From the NCBI GenBank assembly GCA_903828695.1, contig CAIKNE010000100.1, forward strand, positions 1-48,947: a DNA stretch of 48,947 bases, given 5' to 3'. The notes beneath the pieces were generated by a model. The model searched no databases. It worked only from the letters and a program-made list of their open reading frames with translations, and was not told where the DNA came from. The translations under genes and the position numbers were made by a program. Below, in pieces: positions 34,372-43,964 of the stretch. The DNA is from an uncultured Burkholderiales bacterium. Lineage in GTDB: Bacteria; Pseudomonadota; Gammaproteobacteria; Burkholderiales; Burkholderiaceae_C. Within the stretch, counting starts at the first letter, position 1. Every line of letters begins with the position of its first letter.

Positions 34372-36865
34372 TTTTTATTCCCTTACAAATGACTACTCCA
34401 AGATCAGGGAGTGGATCTGAGCTAGGTTGAAATTTAACTGTGAACTGACAAACTCTGTGATTCCAAAATGCTTTCAGTTTTGTGATACGACTCAGGTGAG
34501 CAACATAGACTTGTCCACCTTCGCCTACCGTATATTTATCGTCTAAGGTATCTATTTTTACCTCGGAACCGGCAGGTAAATATCTGCCGTCTTCTAACTT
34601 AATGGTGAAAGTTGCTGCGTTGGACTGTTCAATTGGGAACTTAACCTCTAGTCCACTTCGGTAGTACGGGATCGCTTCTACTTTAACGCCTAAAATCTTT
34701 GCATTGAGCGGAAAATCAGATGGACGAACCGTGATTTCATTTTTATCATAAGCTCTAAGGCGAGGTATCAATGCCTCCCCGTTGCTATCCGTCTTTGCTG
34801 CGGGTTGATTGTCAACAAGTACCGTTATATTTGGATAATCTGGAACCACAGCCAAAGCAAAGCTTTGATCTAAACGACGACTCATAAAGAAGTTGCTCCC
34901 TATGATTGCAATTCCTCCACTCGCATCTAGGCTTGTAGACGTTTGTCCTTGATCGCTGGCTACGGCTGCAGTGTATGTTCCAACATTCGTTTGTAAAGTG
35001 TAAGCTCCTAAGCTCGATCCATCGTTTCTTGCTTGAAATAAGTAGCCGAATCCCTCTCCAAGCGGAACACTCTTTTGGAGCGTAGCTGCAAAATCATTGC
35101 TATTGCTATTATTAGCACCCCCACCGTGCTTTGACTGAGCAGTAACGCTTGCATTGACAGTCGACCCCAGAGGGATACTGAAAATTGTGAAAAATGTTGT
35201 TCCATTCTCGCTTGCTAAATCACGCAAAGCGGAAATACTCAAAAAACCGTACCCCCCCAAGGACATCCCCCAACCCAGGGTTACTATGCGCGAACTTGCC
35301 ATGTCTCGGTTTATTTGACTTATATAGGCAAGATTCACGGAGCCTGCGTCAACTGTTGTATAACTGATATTGCTTGTAACCAAATTTGCTGGTGAGAACT
35401 GTGTGGTTTGTTGCCCTACTTCGGTAAACCCACTACTGGCCCATTGCGAACGAAGTCCCATACTCCAAGGTCGGGAGAGTCTATCAAAACCAATTAATAC
35501 GAGACCACCGTTGGTAGTAGAGGTGCCGGCGGTAAGGTTCGTTGATGGAAGGTATGGGTTGAGCGAGTTAGATTGAGCTGAGATATAGTCTGCTCCAGTT
35601 TTGCCGTGACTGGCGGCGACGTAAGTGCTGAGAGTCCCGATTTGAGGAATAAGATAATCACCGCCCAAACCAGTGGTCAGGTGCTCTGCCATTACTTCTG
35701 TGTGCACTTCACCTGTAAAAAAATCATTGAGCCCTCTTCTGTAATTCTCAGAAGCGATCCAGGAGCTGTAGTTGTTGCTGTCTGTTCCGTAATTATTTCT
35801 AACAAAACCAAGATCGTAAGAAAATACTTCTAAGTCCTTTTTGAGCAATATCTGACTTGCATAGAAAGGCTCAACAATAAGTTGTTCACGTCCGAGCAAA
35901 TCTCTAATGACCAAGTTAACTTCACCAGAACCGGAAACAATTGGGAGATTACTGATTGAGAAGGGTCCAGGCGGCACATTTTGACGAGAAACTAATGCAT
36001 TGTTAATAAAAACATCGACAGTAGATGGCAATAGTGCCTCACCCCTCGCACCTTGCATTGGATAGGCAATAAATCCTGGCTGGGTCGTAAAGTTAGTTCC
36101 AAATTGGATGCCTCCAAATCGAACTGAGCGCCCCCAAGTACCAGGACTGCTGATATCGTCACCAATTCGTATGGACTGCATTTTGTCGGGCAAATCAATA
36201 GTCCACGTTGTATCGAGTCGCGTATTAGTCGTTCCAGTATCAGTGTTGCGAACTAAGAAACTGTTTACGCCGACACCGTAATGATTAAAATACCCAAGCT
36301 CGAATTGCCCTGAATGCTGGGAATATCCGAATGTGTTGGATGTGAATAGGTCGTAATTCACAAATCCCCCAGGCCCGGTGCGCACTGGAGCCGGTAGAGC
36401 GCTGTAGCGACTAGAGCGGATTGTCTGAAAAAATGCTTGTGGTTTTGCCTGAATTGTTAAAGTCGATCTAACCTTATCAACTAAGGGCGGTAATTCTGCA
36501 ATCGAGCTGATAGGGTAATAGGTCTGCTCCTCATACACAATAGCGGTGCTTAAAGGTGGTGTTTGGAGTCTCCAACGTTTCAAGTCTTCAGCCCAGAGAT
36601 AAAACACCCCTGAATTGTCTTCTAAGACCAGTGCTGTTTGGTTTAATTTTTGTCCGTTTATCTCAATCTCTAATAAGATTGATGTATAGACACTCAATCC
36701 TTGAGAAGCACTATTACCGTAAGTTATAGCAATTGGTAACCCTGGAAAAAGAGAGTTTGTTGAATCCTTAACGGGTATATTCTCACCCGCCCAAGCCACT
36801 GAACAGAATGAGAATAATACCCAACAAAAGGGGACGAAGAAAGGATTACGGTTTATCCACAACAA
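34349..36865 (-). CDS. Outer-membrane usher of archaic chaperone-usher pilus (CsuD type)
   Basis: Outer-membrane 24-stranded barrel that assembles and exports pilin. Signal peptide about 1-26 (VAWA before GENI). The N-terminal chaperone-binding domain is residues about 45-150. The barrel begins near GGFVNYDLFTSNTFGY and includes the plug region around PGPFSISNLPIVSGSGEVNLVIRD. The C-terminal domains follow YPNITVLVDNQP, with a Cys pair near the end (CQFTVKF, VVICKG). The 838 residues are normal for the class. The TTG at 36865 overlaps the chaperone gene by 20 bases. Confidence 0.93.
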   Translation of the reverse strand: MLWINRNPFFVPFCWVLFSFCSVAWAGENIPVKDSTNSLFPGLPIAITYGNSASQGLSVYTSILLEIEINGQKLNQTALVLEDNSGVFYLWAEDLKRWRLQTPPLSTAIVYEEQTYYPISSIAELPPLVDKVRSTLTIQAKPQAFFQTIRSSRYSALPAPVRTGPGGFVNYDLFTSNTFGYSQHSGQFELGYFNHYGVGVNSFLVRNTDTGTTNTRLDTTWTIDLPDKMQSIRIGDDISSPGTWGRSVRFGGIQFGTNFTTQPGFIAYPMQGARGEALLPSTVDVFINNALVSRQNVPPGPFSISNLPIVSGSGEVNLVIRDLLGREQLIVEPFYASQILLKKDLEVFSYDLGFVRNNYGTDSNNYSSWIASENYRRGLNDFFTGEVHTEVMAEHLTTGLGGDYLIPQIGTLSTYVAASHGKTGADYISAQSNSLNPYLPSTNLTAGTSTTNGGLVLIGFDRLSRPWSMGLRSQWASSGFTEVGQQTTQFSPANLVTSNISYTTVDAGSVNLAYISQINRDMASSRIVTLGWGMSLGGYGFLSISALRDLASENGTTFFTIFSIPLGSTVNASVTAQSKHGGGANNSNSNDFAATLQKSVPLGEGFGYLFQARNDGSSLGAYTLQTNVGTYTAAVASDQGQTSTSLDASGGIAIIGSNFFMSRRLDQSFALAVVPDYPNITVLVDNQPAAKTDSNGEALIPRLRAYDKNEITVRPSDFPLNAKILGVKVEAIPYYRSGLEVKFPIEQSNAATFTIKLEDGRYLPAGSEVKIDTLDDKYTVGEGGQVYVAHLSRITKLKAFWNHRVCQFTVKFQPSSDPLPDLGVVICKGIKNEKQISK

Positions 36866-37595
36866 TGACTGTATCTACGTTGACGGAATCGGTATAGGCT
36901 TTTAGGTGCAAAGGCTCGCCCGCTATAGTTTCTGATCCAGAGGGTTTAAGGATCCAAGCATGCGACTGCCCAGAGAGGATGTAATTTGCACCAGTATCAT
37001 TAACGACGGAGTGCTCTGCTCCGACTGACAACAGCGTAAAGTCAGTAATTTTCACGTGTGCATTGCCCTCGTTATGAAGCTCAATTTTGATCATACTATC
37101 AGGCGCAGAGCTAACCTTCCAAGTCAGTTTGGGTTCTGCTTTGCCTGTTTGAGGTTGAATGAAAACTGGAACACTCACTCTCATCGCAACCTCGACAGCA
37201 GTCACATTCTCCGAAATTGAGGGAGATATTTCTTGCAGATTTATACGGTAGGTCAACTCCTTAGATTTGTCTGCCGGTATGCGCAGTGCCATACGAATAA
37301 TTTGAGATGATTGAGCAGGGATAGTAACGATCGGAGGAGTAACCAATAACTCCCTTGTAGGCAAGTAAACATCCTTGCCGTCAACTTGGGACCATGCAAT
37401 GGGTTGAATTTGAATGGTTGTCAATTTGTTTGAAGCGTTGGTGATAGTCATAGCTGCAGTTTTTTGTTTTGGCGAGAGATCTATCCTAAGTGGATCGATA
37501 TTCCAGCCTGCTGCTTGAGACGCGAAAGAAATCAGGGCTAAAGCGAAGAGACTAAAGAGGCGCTTTGAATTTTTGAGGATGGGTATAGTTTTCAT
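36846..37595 (-). CDS. Periplasmic pilus chaperone (CsuC type)
   Basis: Two-domain immunoglobulin-like chaperone that donates a strand to pilus subunits. Signal peptide about 1-28 (ASQA before AGWN). The family opening WNIDPLRIDLSPKQKTAAMTITN is followed by the G1-strand alternating hydrophobics near PAQSSQIIRMALRIP. The second domain covers about 150-249. I start at the ATG at 37595, eleven bases after the pilin stop; a longer in-frame form would overlap pilin. The next gene is the usher. Confidence 0.92.
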   Translation of the reverse strand: MKTIPILKNSKRLFSLFALALISFASQAAGWNIDPLRIDLSPKQKTAAMTITNASNKLTTIQIQPIAWSQVDGKDVYLPTRELLVTPPIVTIPAQSSQIIRMALRIPADKSKELTYRINLQEISPSISENVTAVEVAMRVSVPVFIQPQTGKAEPKLTWKVSSAPDSMIKIELHNEGNAHVKITDFTLLSVGAEHSVVNDTGANYILSGQSHAWILKPSGSETIAGEPLHLKAYTDSVNVDTVIVVDKP

Positions 37596-37606
37596 TCTAT
37601 TAATTC

Positions 37607-38155
37607 TTAAAAGTAAATTGTTGCGGTAATGGTATCTGTATAGGCATCGGCTGCAACGCTCTGCCCCCCCGGAATAGTTCCGCAAATGTTATAAAGCTGA
37701 ACAAGTGAATTAGCAGCTACAGGTATGGGCAAAGTTGTACCTGTACTTGGTCCCCAAGCGGTAGATGCCGGGAATGTACAGGGTGCACCCGGTACATTTG
37801 TTGAAGGTTGAAAAACGTTATAGAGCAATAGACCTGCAGAGGTTGTCCCTACCATCGCTCTTTGACCGCCAGTATTCTTTTTCCCGTAATCAAGTCCTAC
37901 CAATACGCTAGTAGAGCCTTTTGTGCATGCGATGCTAATTTGACCCACCGAATTTAAAGCAACGGTAGCGTTAATGCTCACTGGATCGTAAGTTGCAAAA
38001 TTGAGACCCAACGATGTTGCAATCGTACAGGCTTGCGCAACTCTTGCATTGACTGGTATGGGTGTTGTTACACTTCCCCCGGATAAGCCTTGTGCAAATG
38101 CTGAGGATAAAAATACCTGCGAGATGAGAGTTGCAATGATTGTGTTTTTATTCAT
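37607..38155 (-). CDS. Csu-type major pilin, spore-coat-U domain (CsuA/B-like)
   Basis: Structural subunit of the archaic pilus. Signal peptide 1-21 (SSAFA before QGLSGG). The SCPU domain has the first Cys in VAQACTIAT, another in SIACTKGS, a third pair in GAPCTFPAS and YNICGTIPG, and the closing strand YTDTITATIYF used in donor-strand pairing. It has 182 residues. It is the first gene of the pilus set, 92 bases after the TpsA gene on the same strand. Confidence 0.92.
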   Translation of the reverse strand: MNKNTIIATLISQVFLSSAFAQGLSGGSVTTPIPVNARVAQACTIATSLGLNFATYDPVSINATVALNSVGQISIACTKGSTSVLVGLDYGKKNTGGQRAMVGTTSAGLLLYNVFQPSTNVPGAPCTFPASTAWGPSTGTTLPIPVAANSLVQLYNICGTIPGGQSVAADAYTDTITATIYF

Positions 38156-38247
38156 TTTGAATACTCAATTAAAGATGAATGATGACACTCTTCGCTTTTA
38201 TTTACTGTGCGTTGGCAAACACGTCTTTGAATTTACCGAATGTCCTG

Positions 38248-41200
38248 CTAAAGCGGTCGTACAGTTAGGACTCCATTCACGTACTTGACTGTATAGTTTG
38301 AAGCATTGAATGAGCCCCCAGACACAGGTGATGCTGTAATCACATAGGGATTACCTGCAATGGTAGCGCTTGCTGCGCCGCCAGGACTTGACAATGAAAG
38401 TTCGGCAATCGTATCTCCGTTCACTAGTCCATCTAAGCTAAATGCAGTGGGTGTGAGGGAAGTGCCTAATGGCTTCCAAACATCTGCTACTGTAATGAGG
38501 AGTGCAACGGGCAAAACATACAACGAACCGTTTATATATGTAATGTTGTAATTCGATGCTTGAAATGTCCCGCCCGTAGCATTGCTAGGTACTACGGCGT
38601 ATGGTGATAGATTGACTCCAGCACCTGCAATAGAGCCCGCGCTTAACATTACAACTCCCCCTATTGTTTCGCTGTTCACGAGGCCTGCCTGGGTAAATTG
38701 AGTAGGCAGGGCGATTTGTCCATAACTCTTGCTTAGATTTGAAGCCTTAACAGTCAGCGGTGCTTGAGTGATATTGCCCGAAGTTAGGGCAGTTGAGGCC
38801 ACTTTGTAATTTCCTGCACTGGGACCCGACACGGTGATACCTGCTACGTTAACTGTTATGCCTGCACCAACATTGGGACTTATGAAGTTACTAGTGCCTG
38901 CTGATAATGCAACCACATCTCCAGCGAAAGGGGCATCATTGAAGCTCACAGTTGCAGTAGTGGTGCCGTCGTAGATTTTATTGACCCCCTGCGTTGTAAA
39001 AGCCAAAGGCGCGGGGGTGATATCTGCTGTTGTTAATCCCTGATTGGACACAAGAGAAAACCGGGATGAATTGATCCCACCAAGACTGTAACCGCTGTAA
39101 TTTAGCGCGATACCTGTTCCTGCATTTGCCGAGACAAACGCGCTCGTTCCTGAAAGTAATGTAACAAGGCCACCAAGAGCGGGGTTTCCCATCATCAAAA
39201 GTGGTCCAGCAGTAGTTGTTCCGTTGTAAACTTTATTGGTACCAACAAGATAGATGAGTGCTTTTGCATTGGAACCTACGGGATACCCAGCAATGTCTGC
39301 GACTGTATTTGCGTAACCATCCGGATTAAACAAAATTGAGACACTGGTACCCGTAACTGCTGCGTTTAGGATCACTGTTCCTGCAGCCAAGCCTGGACCA
39401 ATGCCAGCCATTCCGGAGTACAACTCTACGGGTGAGGTTGCGCCTACCGTTGAAACTGCAGCACCAACAGTTAGATTTCGTCCAGCTATTAAATAAACAT
39501 TTGTTCCAGCACCAGTCGTGGTAATAACGCTAGCACCAGAGGTCGTTATATCTCGTCCTGAAATCACATTAATGCTAGTGGTTGCACCAAGTCCCGAGAG
39601 GGAAGAGTTGATCTGAGTATCCTGGCCAGAGTTAACATTAAACTGAGCTGATACCCCTGCTATATTGACTCCCCCTCCTATAACTGCATTATTCTGAGCG
39701 TTCAAGGTAATTTGACTTGTAGCCGCGGCAACGGAGCTGATTAAAGCTGTCGTTATTATGTTTTGTTTGGCAGAAATAGTCAGCCCCGCGCTGACGCCGT
39801 TTATGGTGATGGGTGAATTTATGTTGACATTATTACCGGCGTTCAAATTAATGGCCGTACTTACTGCGTAACTTGATATGGGGGCATTGATGTTGATGTC
39901 ATTACCAGCATTGAGAATCAATTTTGAGCCCACAGCATTTTCAGTAATGGGCTGAGAAACAACAATGTTATTGACTGCGTTCAAGGTAAGCGTTGTTGCT
40001 GCTAACCAATTAATACCTTGGTTGACCTGAATATTGCCAAGAGTCCCGCTTTTACCGTTAGCACTGGATATGACCACATTGGAAGTTGTTAAATTCAAGT
40101 CAAGTGTATTGGCGGTCACATCACCACCATTCGCAGCACTGTCAATAATAAAGTCAGTTGGATCAAGTGTCCATATTCCAGTGAGTCCTGTGGGCGCCGT
40201 AGTATTAACCGTTGCAGAGGCTGCGATATTGAGCACCCGACCAGAAGTCTCAACATTTCCCCCATTACCGCCCATGCTCCCAGCTTGCGCAGATATATCT
40301 CCTGTCACATTCGTTTGACTAGTTGGGTTATTCAAGTCGGCAATTATCGATACCGTTCCACCACTGGCATTGCTATTTGTTGCGGCATCAGCCCTTATGG
40401 ATCCCCCGGCATTGATAGCTTGGGAAGCTGTTAGTCGAATGACGCCTCCATTAGAGATCATACCCGTAGCATCCAATAAGCCTGAATTGCCAACTATGCC
40501 ACTCTGTATTTGATGAACGCCTTGGGCAGAGAGAATGATGAGTCCACCTGGCGCATATACCGCGTTGCCATTCGTAACTAAGGTTGCTATTGTTGCTGGA
40601 GTTACGCTTATTGAGTTCAAGTAGTTTCCGCTGAACTGGAGAATATATTGATTGCCAGCGGCTAATACGACAGTTCCCATCCGAGCAATAATGACGCCGT
40701 TGTTGCGCACTGTAGGGGCTAATAGTGCAATATATCCGCCAAGGCCAGACTGGAGAGATCCGTCGTTCACAAGTTTTGCACTCATCCCCTGGCTAGTGAA
40801 GGTTGTAACTGCGGCCATAAAATCGGAAGCACTAAGAGTGTTGGTTGTGGCGACCAGTCCCCCCGCAATTACACTTGCACTAGGAGAGAAATAGATGCCA
40901 CTTGGGTTGGTTAAGAATACCTGTCCGTTCGCATTTATATGTCCAAATATCTGTGTTGGATTATTACTAAGCACTTGATTTAGTAAAATGCTAGAACTAG
41001 AGGGTTGCGTGATGTTTACTGTAGCAGCGCTACCTACATTAAAACTATTCCACGATAGCGCAGCTTGAGGTGTAGTTTGATTAATCGACATAATCTGACC
41101 AGCTTGACGAACAGATACCTGCCCCCCCATCAATGCACTCCCAGTAGGCAATTGACTCGCAAGAGGAGGGGGCAATGGTGGGGCGGCTTCAGCAGGAAAG

Positions 41201-41307
41201 CTCATTGCGATTGCCGTGATCAACATACCTATGGCTAATAGGATGATTGCAGCTGCGATTAGTTTAAATATTTTCACGATCAAAACCCAACGATTGCTGT
41301 GAGCCAT
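38248..41307 (-). CDS. Two-partner secretion exoprotein (TpsA, FhaB/HecA-like) with YDG/MBG repeats
   Basis: Large secreted or surface-retained adhesin. The N terminus holds a long signal sequence (about 1-42, PAEA before APPL). The secretion domain is about residues 45-170, with the FLTNPSGIYF motif at 131-140 (the usual NPNGI reads NPSGI). Residues 390-650 are short beta-helix repeats around NAGNxININ and NVNSGQD. The final 330 residues contain two YDG-type units (VYNGTTTAGPLL and IYDGTTTATVSF) and two MBG-type units (KSYGQIALPTQF and the C-terminal FSLDGLVNGDTI). Length 1019 is short for such proteins. The gene overlaps the end of its transporter gene by 28 bases. Confidence 0.9.
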   Translation of the reverse strand: MAHSNRWVLIVKIFKLIAAAIILLAIGMLITAIAMSFPAEAAPPLPPPLASQLPTGSALMGGQVSVRQAGQIMSINQTTPQAALSWNSFNVGSAATVNITQPSSSSILLNQVLSNNPTQIFGHINANGQVFLTNPSGIYFSPSASVIAGGLVATTNTLSASDFMAAVTTFTSQGMSAKLVNDGSLQSGLGGYIALLAPTVRNNGVIIARMGTVVLAAGNQYILQFSGNYLNSISVTPATIATLVTNGNAVYAPGGLIILSAQGVHQIQSGIVGNSGLLDATGMISNGGVIRLTASQAINAGGSIRADAATNSNASGGTVSIIADLNNPTSQTNVTGDISAQAGSMGGNGGNVETSGRVLNIAASATVNTTAPTGLTGIWTLDPTDFIIDSAANGGDVTANTLDLNLTTSNVVISSANGKSGTLGNIQVNQGINWLAATTLTLNAVNNIVVSQPITENAVGSKLILNAGNDININAPISSYAVSTAINLNAGNNVNINSPITINGVSAGLTISAKQNIITTALISSVAAATSQITLNAQNNAVIGGGVNIAGVSAQFNVNSGQDTQINSSLSGLGATTSINVISGRDITTSGASVITTTGAGTNVYLIAGRNLTVGAAVSTVGATSPVELYSGMAGIGPGLAAGTVILNAAVTGTSVSILFNPDGYANTVADIAGYPVGSNAKALIYLVGTNKVYNGTTTAGPLLMMGNPALGGLVTLLSGTSAFVSANAGTGIALNYSGYSLGGINSSRFSLVSNQGLTTADITPAPLAFTTQGVNKIYDGTTTATVSFNDAPFAGDVVALSAGTSNFISPNVGAGITVNVAGITVSGPSAGNYKVASTALTSGNITQAPLTVKASNLSKSYGQIALPTQFTQAGLVNSETIGGVVMLSAGSIAGAGVNLSPYAVVPSNATGGTFQASNYNITYINGSLYVLPVALLITVADVWKPLGTSLTPTAFSLDGLVNGDTIAELSLSSPGGAASATIAGNPYVITASPVSGGSFNASNYTVKYVNGVLTVRPL

Positions 41308-42974
41308 AACTGTGTACTACCCGTAGAACCATTTTGGTAAGTTCCTGTGCTGCTTAGGTTTGAATCTGTACCTACACGTTTCGCCCAAGTCGTTTTAATG
41401 TCCACGCCAGCCAAGAGCTGCATCCCAACCGATAACCCAACACCTTTTTGGTCATAGCTATTGAGATCCCCCTTTACTGCATAAGCATTATTTGGATTAA
41501 CCTGAACGTGCCCATAGTCGTAGAACAATGCAAGATTTGTGTTTTGAGTGAGTGCCTTTCTAAGTTCAAGATTAAGTAATTGACCTTGACTCCCTGCACC
41601 TTCATTAGTTGGATATGCCCTGACTCCGTTTAATCCGCCTAAATAGAACATCTCAGACGGGTCCAAGTTGGCTCCACTCGCTTGACCACTGAGGCCTGTG
41701 TAAATGCTTAGGCCGTCATGGTCTAAGTAATGGGTTCGGTTTGCAATGTATCTGGTTTTAGTGAAACCGCCCTGCGCATTGTTATAACTTGCAACTGAGA
41801 ATTGATTGGGAGAGCCATCTAAATTAGTATTCCCATTTGTAACTATTAGGCTAAAGTTACTTGCACCGGTACCGCCAAATCTATCAAAAGTATTTAAAAA
41901 CAGTGCAGCAGAATAATCCATTACTGAGTACCGACTGACTGATCCACTCAAAGCATTGCTATTGCCAAATACATGGTAATCGGAATTGAATCCTACATAG
42001 AGATTATTTGTTTTTGAACGTATGACTGGGTAGAGTGTTTCAAATCCTTCAGAAGATCCGGATCCTGCTGCGCCCAGACCTGCAAACTGAACAGCCACCA
42101 GTTTGTAAGACATCGTGGAAGCATTTACACCCATTCTCAACCCGTCGTCACCAATAGGTAAGGTATAGCTTAGTCGAGCGTAGTCACTTCCATCTGAGCG
42201 AAGATAAACGACCGAGATCAGGTCTCCTATACCCAGTGGACTGTTGACACCTAGATTACCAACCACTCGATTTGCGCCGATTGAGGAAGGTCCAGAATTA
42301 TCCGCCTGCAAACTTCCCGAATAAAGGGGTTCATCTGCAAGGGTAGCGATTACATCAGTTCTTAAAGCAACTGGACTTTGGGAGTAGATGGCATCAACCT
42401 TTATACCTGGTAGGTCATCGGCCAATAACACTGCGCGTTCTAATGTCTTAAGATTAACCAGTTGTCCGCTAATTTGTGATGCATTTATAGCCTGACTTAT
42501 TTGCTGTGAACCAACCCTAGTACTTATGCCCAACAACCTCACTGAACCCCACCTTGACTCTTCAATTTGAACCCTGAGCGTATCATCTATGATGATTTGC
42601 TCTGGAATAACTACCCGAGCTATTGCACCTGAAGTTCGGTATGCCTCTTCAATGGAATTGGCAAGTGCCTGTAACTGTCCAAAATCGATGGACTTATTGA
42701 GATACGGCGCTAGCAATAATTCAATCTGGGGGTTTGAAAGTAAAGTATTTCCAGCATAGACAATCTTCCTCAGCCTAAAGCTTATTCCAACGAGTGCTTG
42801 CCCCTTTGGCTCGATGATTGTGTCTGCCCTGTCCTTGTTGGGCAAAGGTGATTGATGTAAGGTATTGTCAATATTTTGCTGCAATGAGCCTGCACTGGGA
42901 ATTTGACCAAAACACGTTGCGACTGCGAAAAATGCGCACCACGGAATTAATTTGAGTGGAGCGTAAACTTTCAT
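41280..42974 (-). CDS. Two-partner secretion transporter (TpsB, FhaC/ShlB family)
   Basis: Outer-membrane Omp85-family barrel that exports the TpsA protein. Signal peptide about 1-23. POTRA-like repeats lie at about 65-145 (FRLRKIVYAGNTLLSNPQI) and 148-220 (VRLLGISTRVGSQQISQAI). The barrel begins near GSLQADNSGPSSIGANRV. The conserved family segment GLNGVRAYPTNEGAGSQG (loop L6-type) and the C-terminal barrel strand LWLTAIVGF are visible. Length 564. It precedes tpsA in the same operon. Confidence 0.92.
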   Translation of the reverse strand: MKVYAPLKLIPWCAFFAVATCFGQIPSAGSLQQNIDNTLHQSPLPNKDRADTIIEPKGQALVGISFRLRKIVYAGNTLLSNPQIELLLAPYLNKSIDFGQLQALANSIEEAYRTSGAIARVVIPEQIIIDDTLRVQIEESRWGSVRLLGISTRVGSQQISQAINASQISGQLVNLKTLERAVLLADDLPGIKVDAIYSQSPVALRTDVIATLADEPLYSGSLQADNSGPSSIGANRVVGNLGVNSPLGIGDLISVVYLRSDGSDYARLSYTLPIGDDGLRMGVNASTMSYKLVAVQFAGLGAAGSGSSEGFETLYPVIRSKTNNLYVGFNSDYHVFGNSNALSGSVSRYSVMDYSAALFLNTFDRFGGTGASNFSLIVTNGNTNLDGSPNQFSVASYNNAQGGFTKTRYIANRTHYLDHDGLSIYTGLSGQASGANLDPSEMFYLGGLNGVRAYPTNEGAGSQGQLLNLELRKALTQNTNLALFYDYGHVQVNPNNAYAVKGDLNSYDQKGVGLSVGMQLLAGVDIKTTWAKRVGTDSNLSSTGTYQNGSTGSTQLWLTAIVGF

Positions 42975-43119
42975 AAATCCAATCTAGACTAAAAAGGGGC
43001 ATCCTCCTCTGTTTTGTCCTTAAGCTCTGTACGCTGACTAACATCCCTAACATTCAAAGCTCCATTAGTTTCGTGTATTTGTAAATGATACGAATACCAA
43101 CCACTCTGTTTCATCACAC

Positions 43120-43133
43120 TTGATGTAGATCAA
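43120..43133. promoter_or_regulatory. FNR/ANR-type binding site
   Basis: TTGATGTAGATCAA matches the consensus TTGAT-N4-ATCAA with no mismatches. Toward the plus-strand gene, a TAGACT -10 box at 43155-43160 would put a start near 43168, which is 41.5 bases from the site centre, the classic class II activator position. Toward tpsB (minus strand) the same distance gives a start near 43085 with TATTCG or TATCAT nearby, so control of both is possible. Confidence 0.7.
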
Positions 43134-43154
43134 GTACAACCTATTCAAATCCAA

Positions 43155-43160
43155 TAGACT
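43155..43160 (+). promoter_or_regulatory. Possible -10 box of an FNR-dependent promoter
   Basis: TAGACT lies about 87 bases before the ATG of the small exported protein and is aligned with the FNR site so that its centre would sit at -41.5. Confidence 0.4.
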
Positions 43161-43246
43161 TAAATATCAAGTCTGTATACGGTGAGTTGAATAAAGTACT
43201 TAGACAGTGCCTTGGTATTTGTGTCATCAAAAATTTGAGTAACAAT

Positions 43247-43840
43247 ATGTCCAAAATTGAATCACAACATCAAAGTGATAGACTCATTACACAAGAATAT
43301 CAACGTAGTGTAAGCAATGAATTACTCACGACAAGAAAGGCCAGCCAAGCTCAGGCCGATGATGCAACGAGTCTCCAAAATAAACTCATAAACTGCACCT
43401 TAGCAGTTGCAATTGGGGTTGGCCTGCTTGTCTGCGCTAAGGCGGCAGAAATATTTACGGCCGTGCCGGTCTCTGTTAATGTAGTTGCCAGTGCAAAACT
43501 ATTCGTAGCCTACCAGCAAACTGAACTAATTATTACCGAAAAAGATATAGCCCGTGGTTATATTGCTGTTCCTTCTGCACTTCGATTTTCTGTGATCACG
43601 AATAGTCAATATGGGTTCTTGGTGAACTTCTACCCTGTCGGTCATATTTTCGAATCTGTAGAGGTAGGAGGTATAGGATCCTCTGCCCACCTCGACGAAT
43701 CTGGGGGCACTATTGTTCAAAGAGGCCAATCTCCACAAAACTCTAAATATGAGTTAGGCTTTCGCTTCAAACTTCAACCCAGCGTACATCCAGGAACGTA
43801 TCCTTGGCCCTTACAAATCTCGTTACAAGCACTTACTTGA
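43247..43840 (+). CDS. Small exported protein, paralogue of the protein at 26780-27412
   Basis: Family not recognised. A polar 48-residue N-terminal tail precedes one hydrophobic segment (about 49-66, ending AKAAE), then the same 125-residue domain as in the other copy (VPVSVNVVASAK to YPWPLQISLQALT). Shared motifs include DIARGY, the TNS segment, PVGxxF, GGTxxQRG and YPWPL. I use the ATG at 43247; a TTG at 43187 would place the start next to a GGTGAG without spacing. It is divergent from the two-partner/pilus block, with a perfect FNR-type site between them, so coordinated expression with surface adhesion genes is possible. Confidence 0.68.
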   Translation: MSKIESQHQSDRLITQEYQRSVSNELLTTRKASQAQADDATSLQNKLINCTLAVAIGVGLLVCAKAAEIFTAVPVSVNVVASAKLFVAYQQTELIITEKDIARGYIAVPSALRFSVITNSQYGFLVNFYPVGHIFESVEVGGIGSSAHLDESGGTIVQRGQSPQNSKYELGFRFKLQPSVHPGTYPWPLQISLQALT

Positions 43841-43924
43841 CACTGGTTTATATGCATAGCTGAATCAATAGTTGTCGATCAGAAAATTGAGTCACTACTT
43901 AAGAAATTGCAGATTCATTTTTTC

Positions 43925-43949
43925 AGTTGACGGACGTATTTTCTCAACT
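43925..43949 (+). terminator. Weak hairpin between convergent genes
   Basis: AGTTGA at 43925-43930 and TCAACT at 43944-43949 flank a 13-base loop and are followed by TTTAAA. It lies downstream of the small exported protein and beyond the stop of the convergent Bug gene. Weak evidence. Confidence 0.3.
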
Positions 43950-43964
43950 TTTAAAGCATCTGAA

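Noticed and set aside
43187-43246. TTG start for the small exported protein
   Set aside because: The possible ribosome site touches the TTG with no spacing; the ATG at 43247 is preferred.
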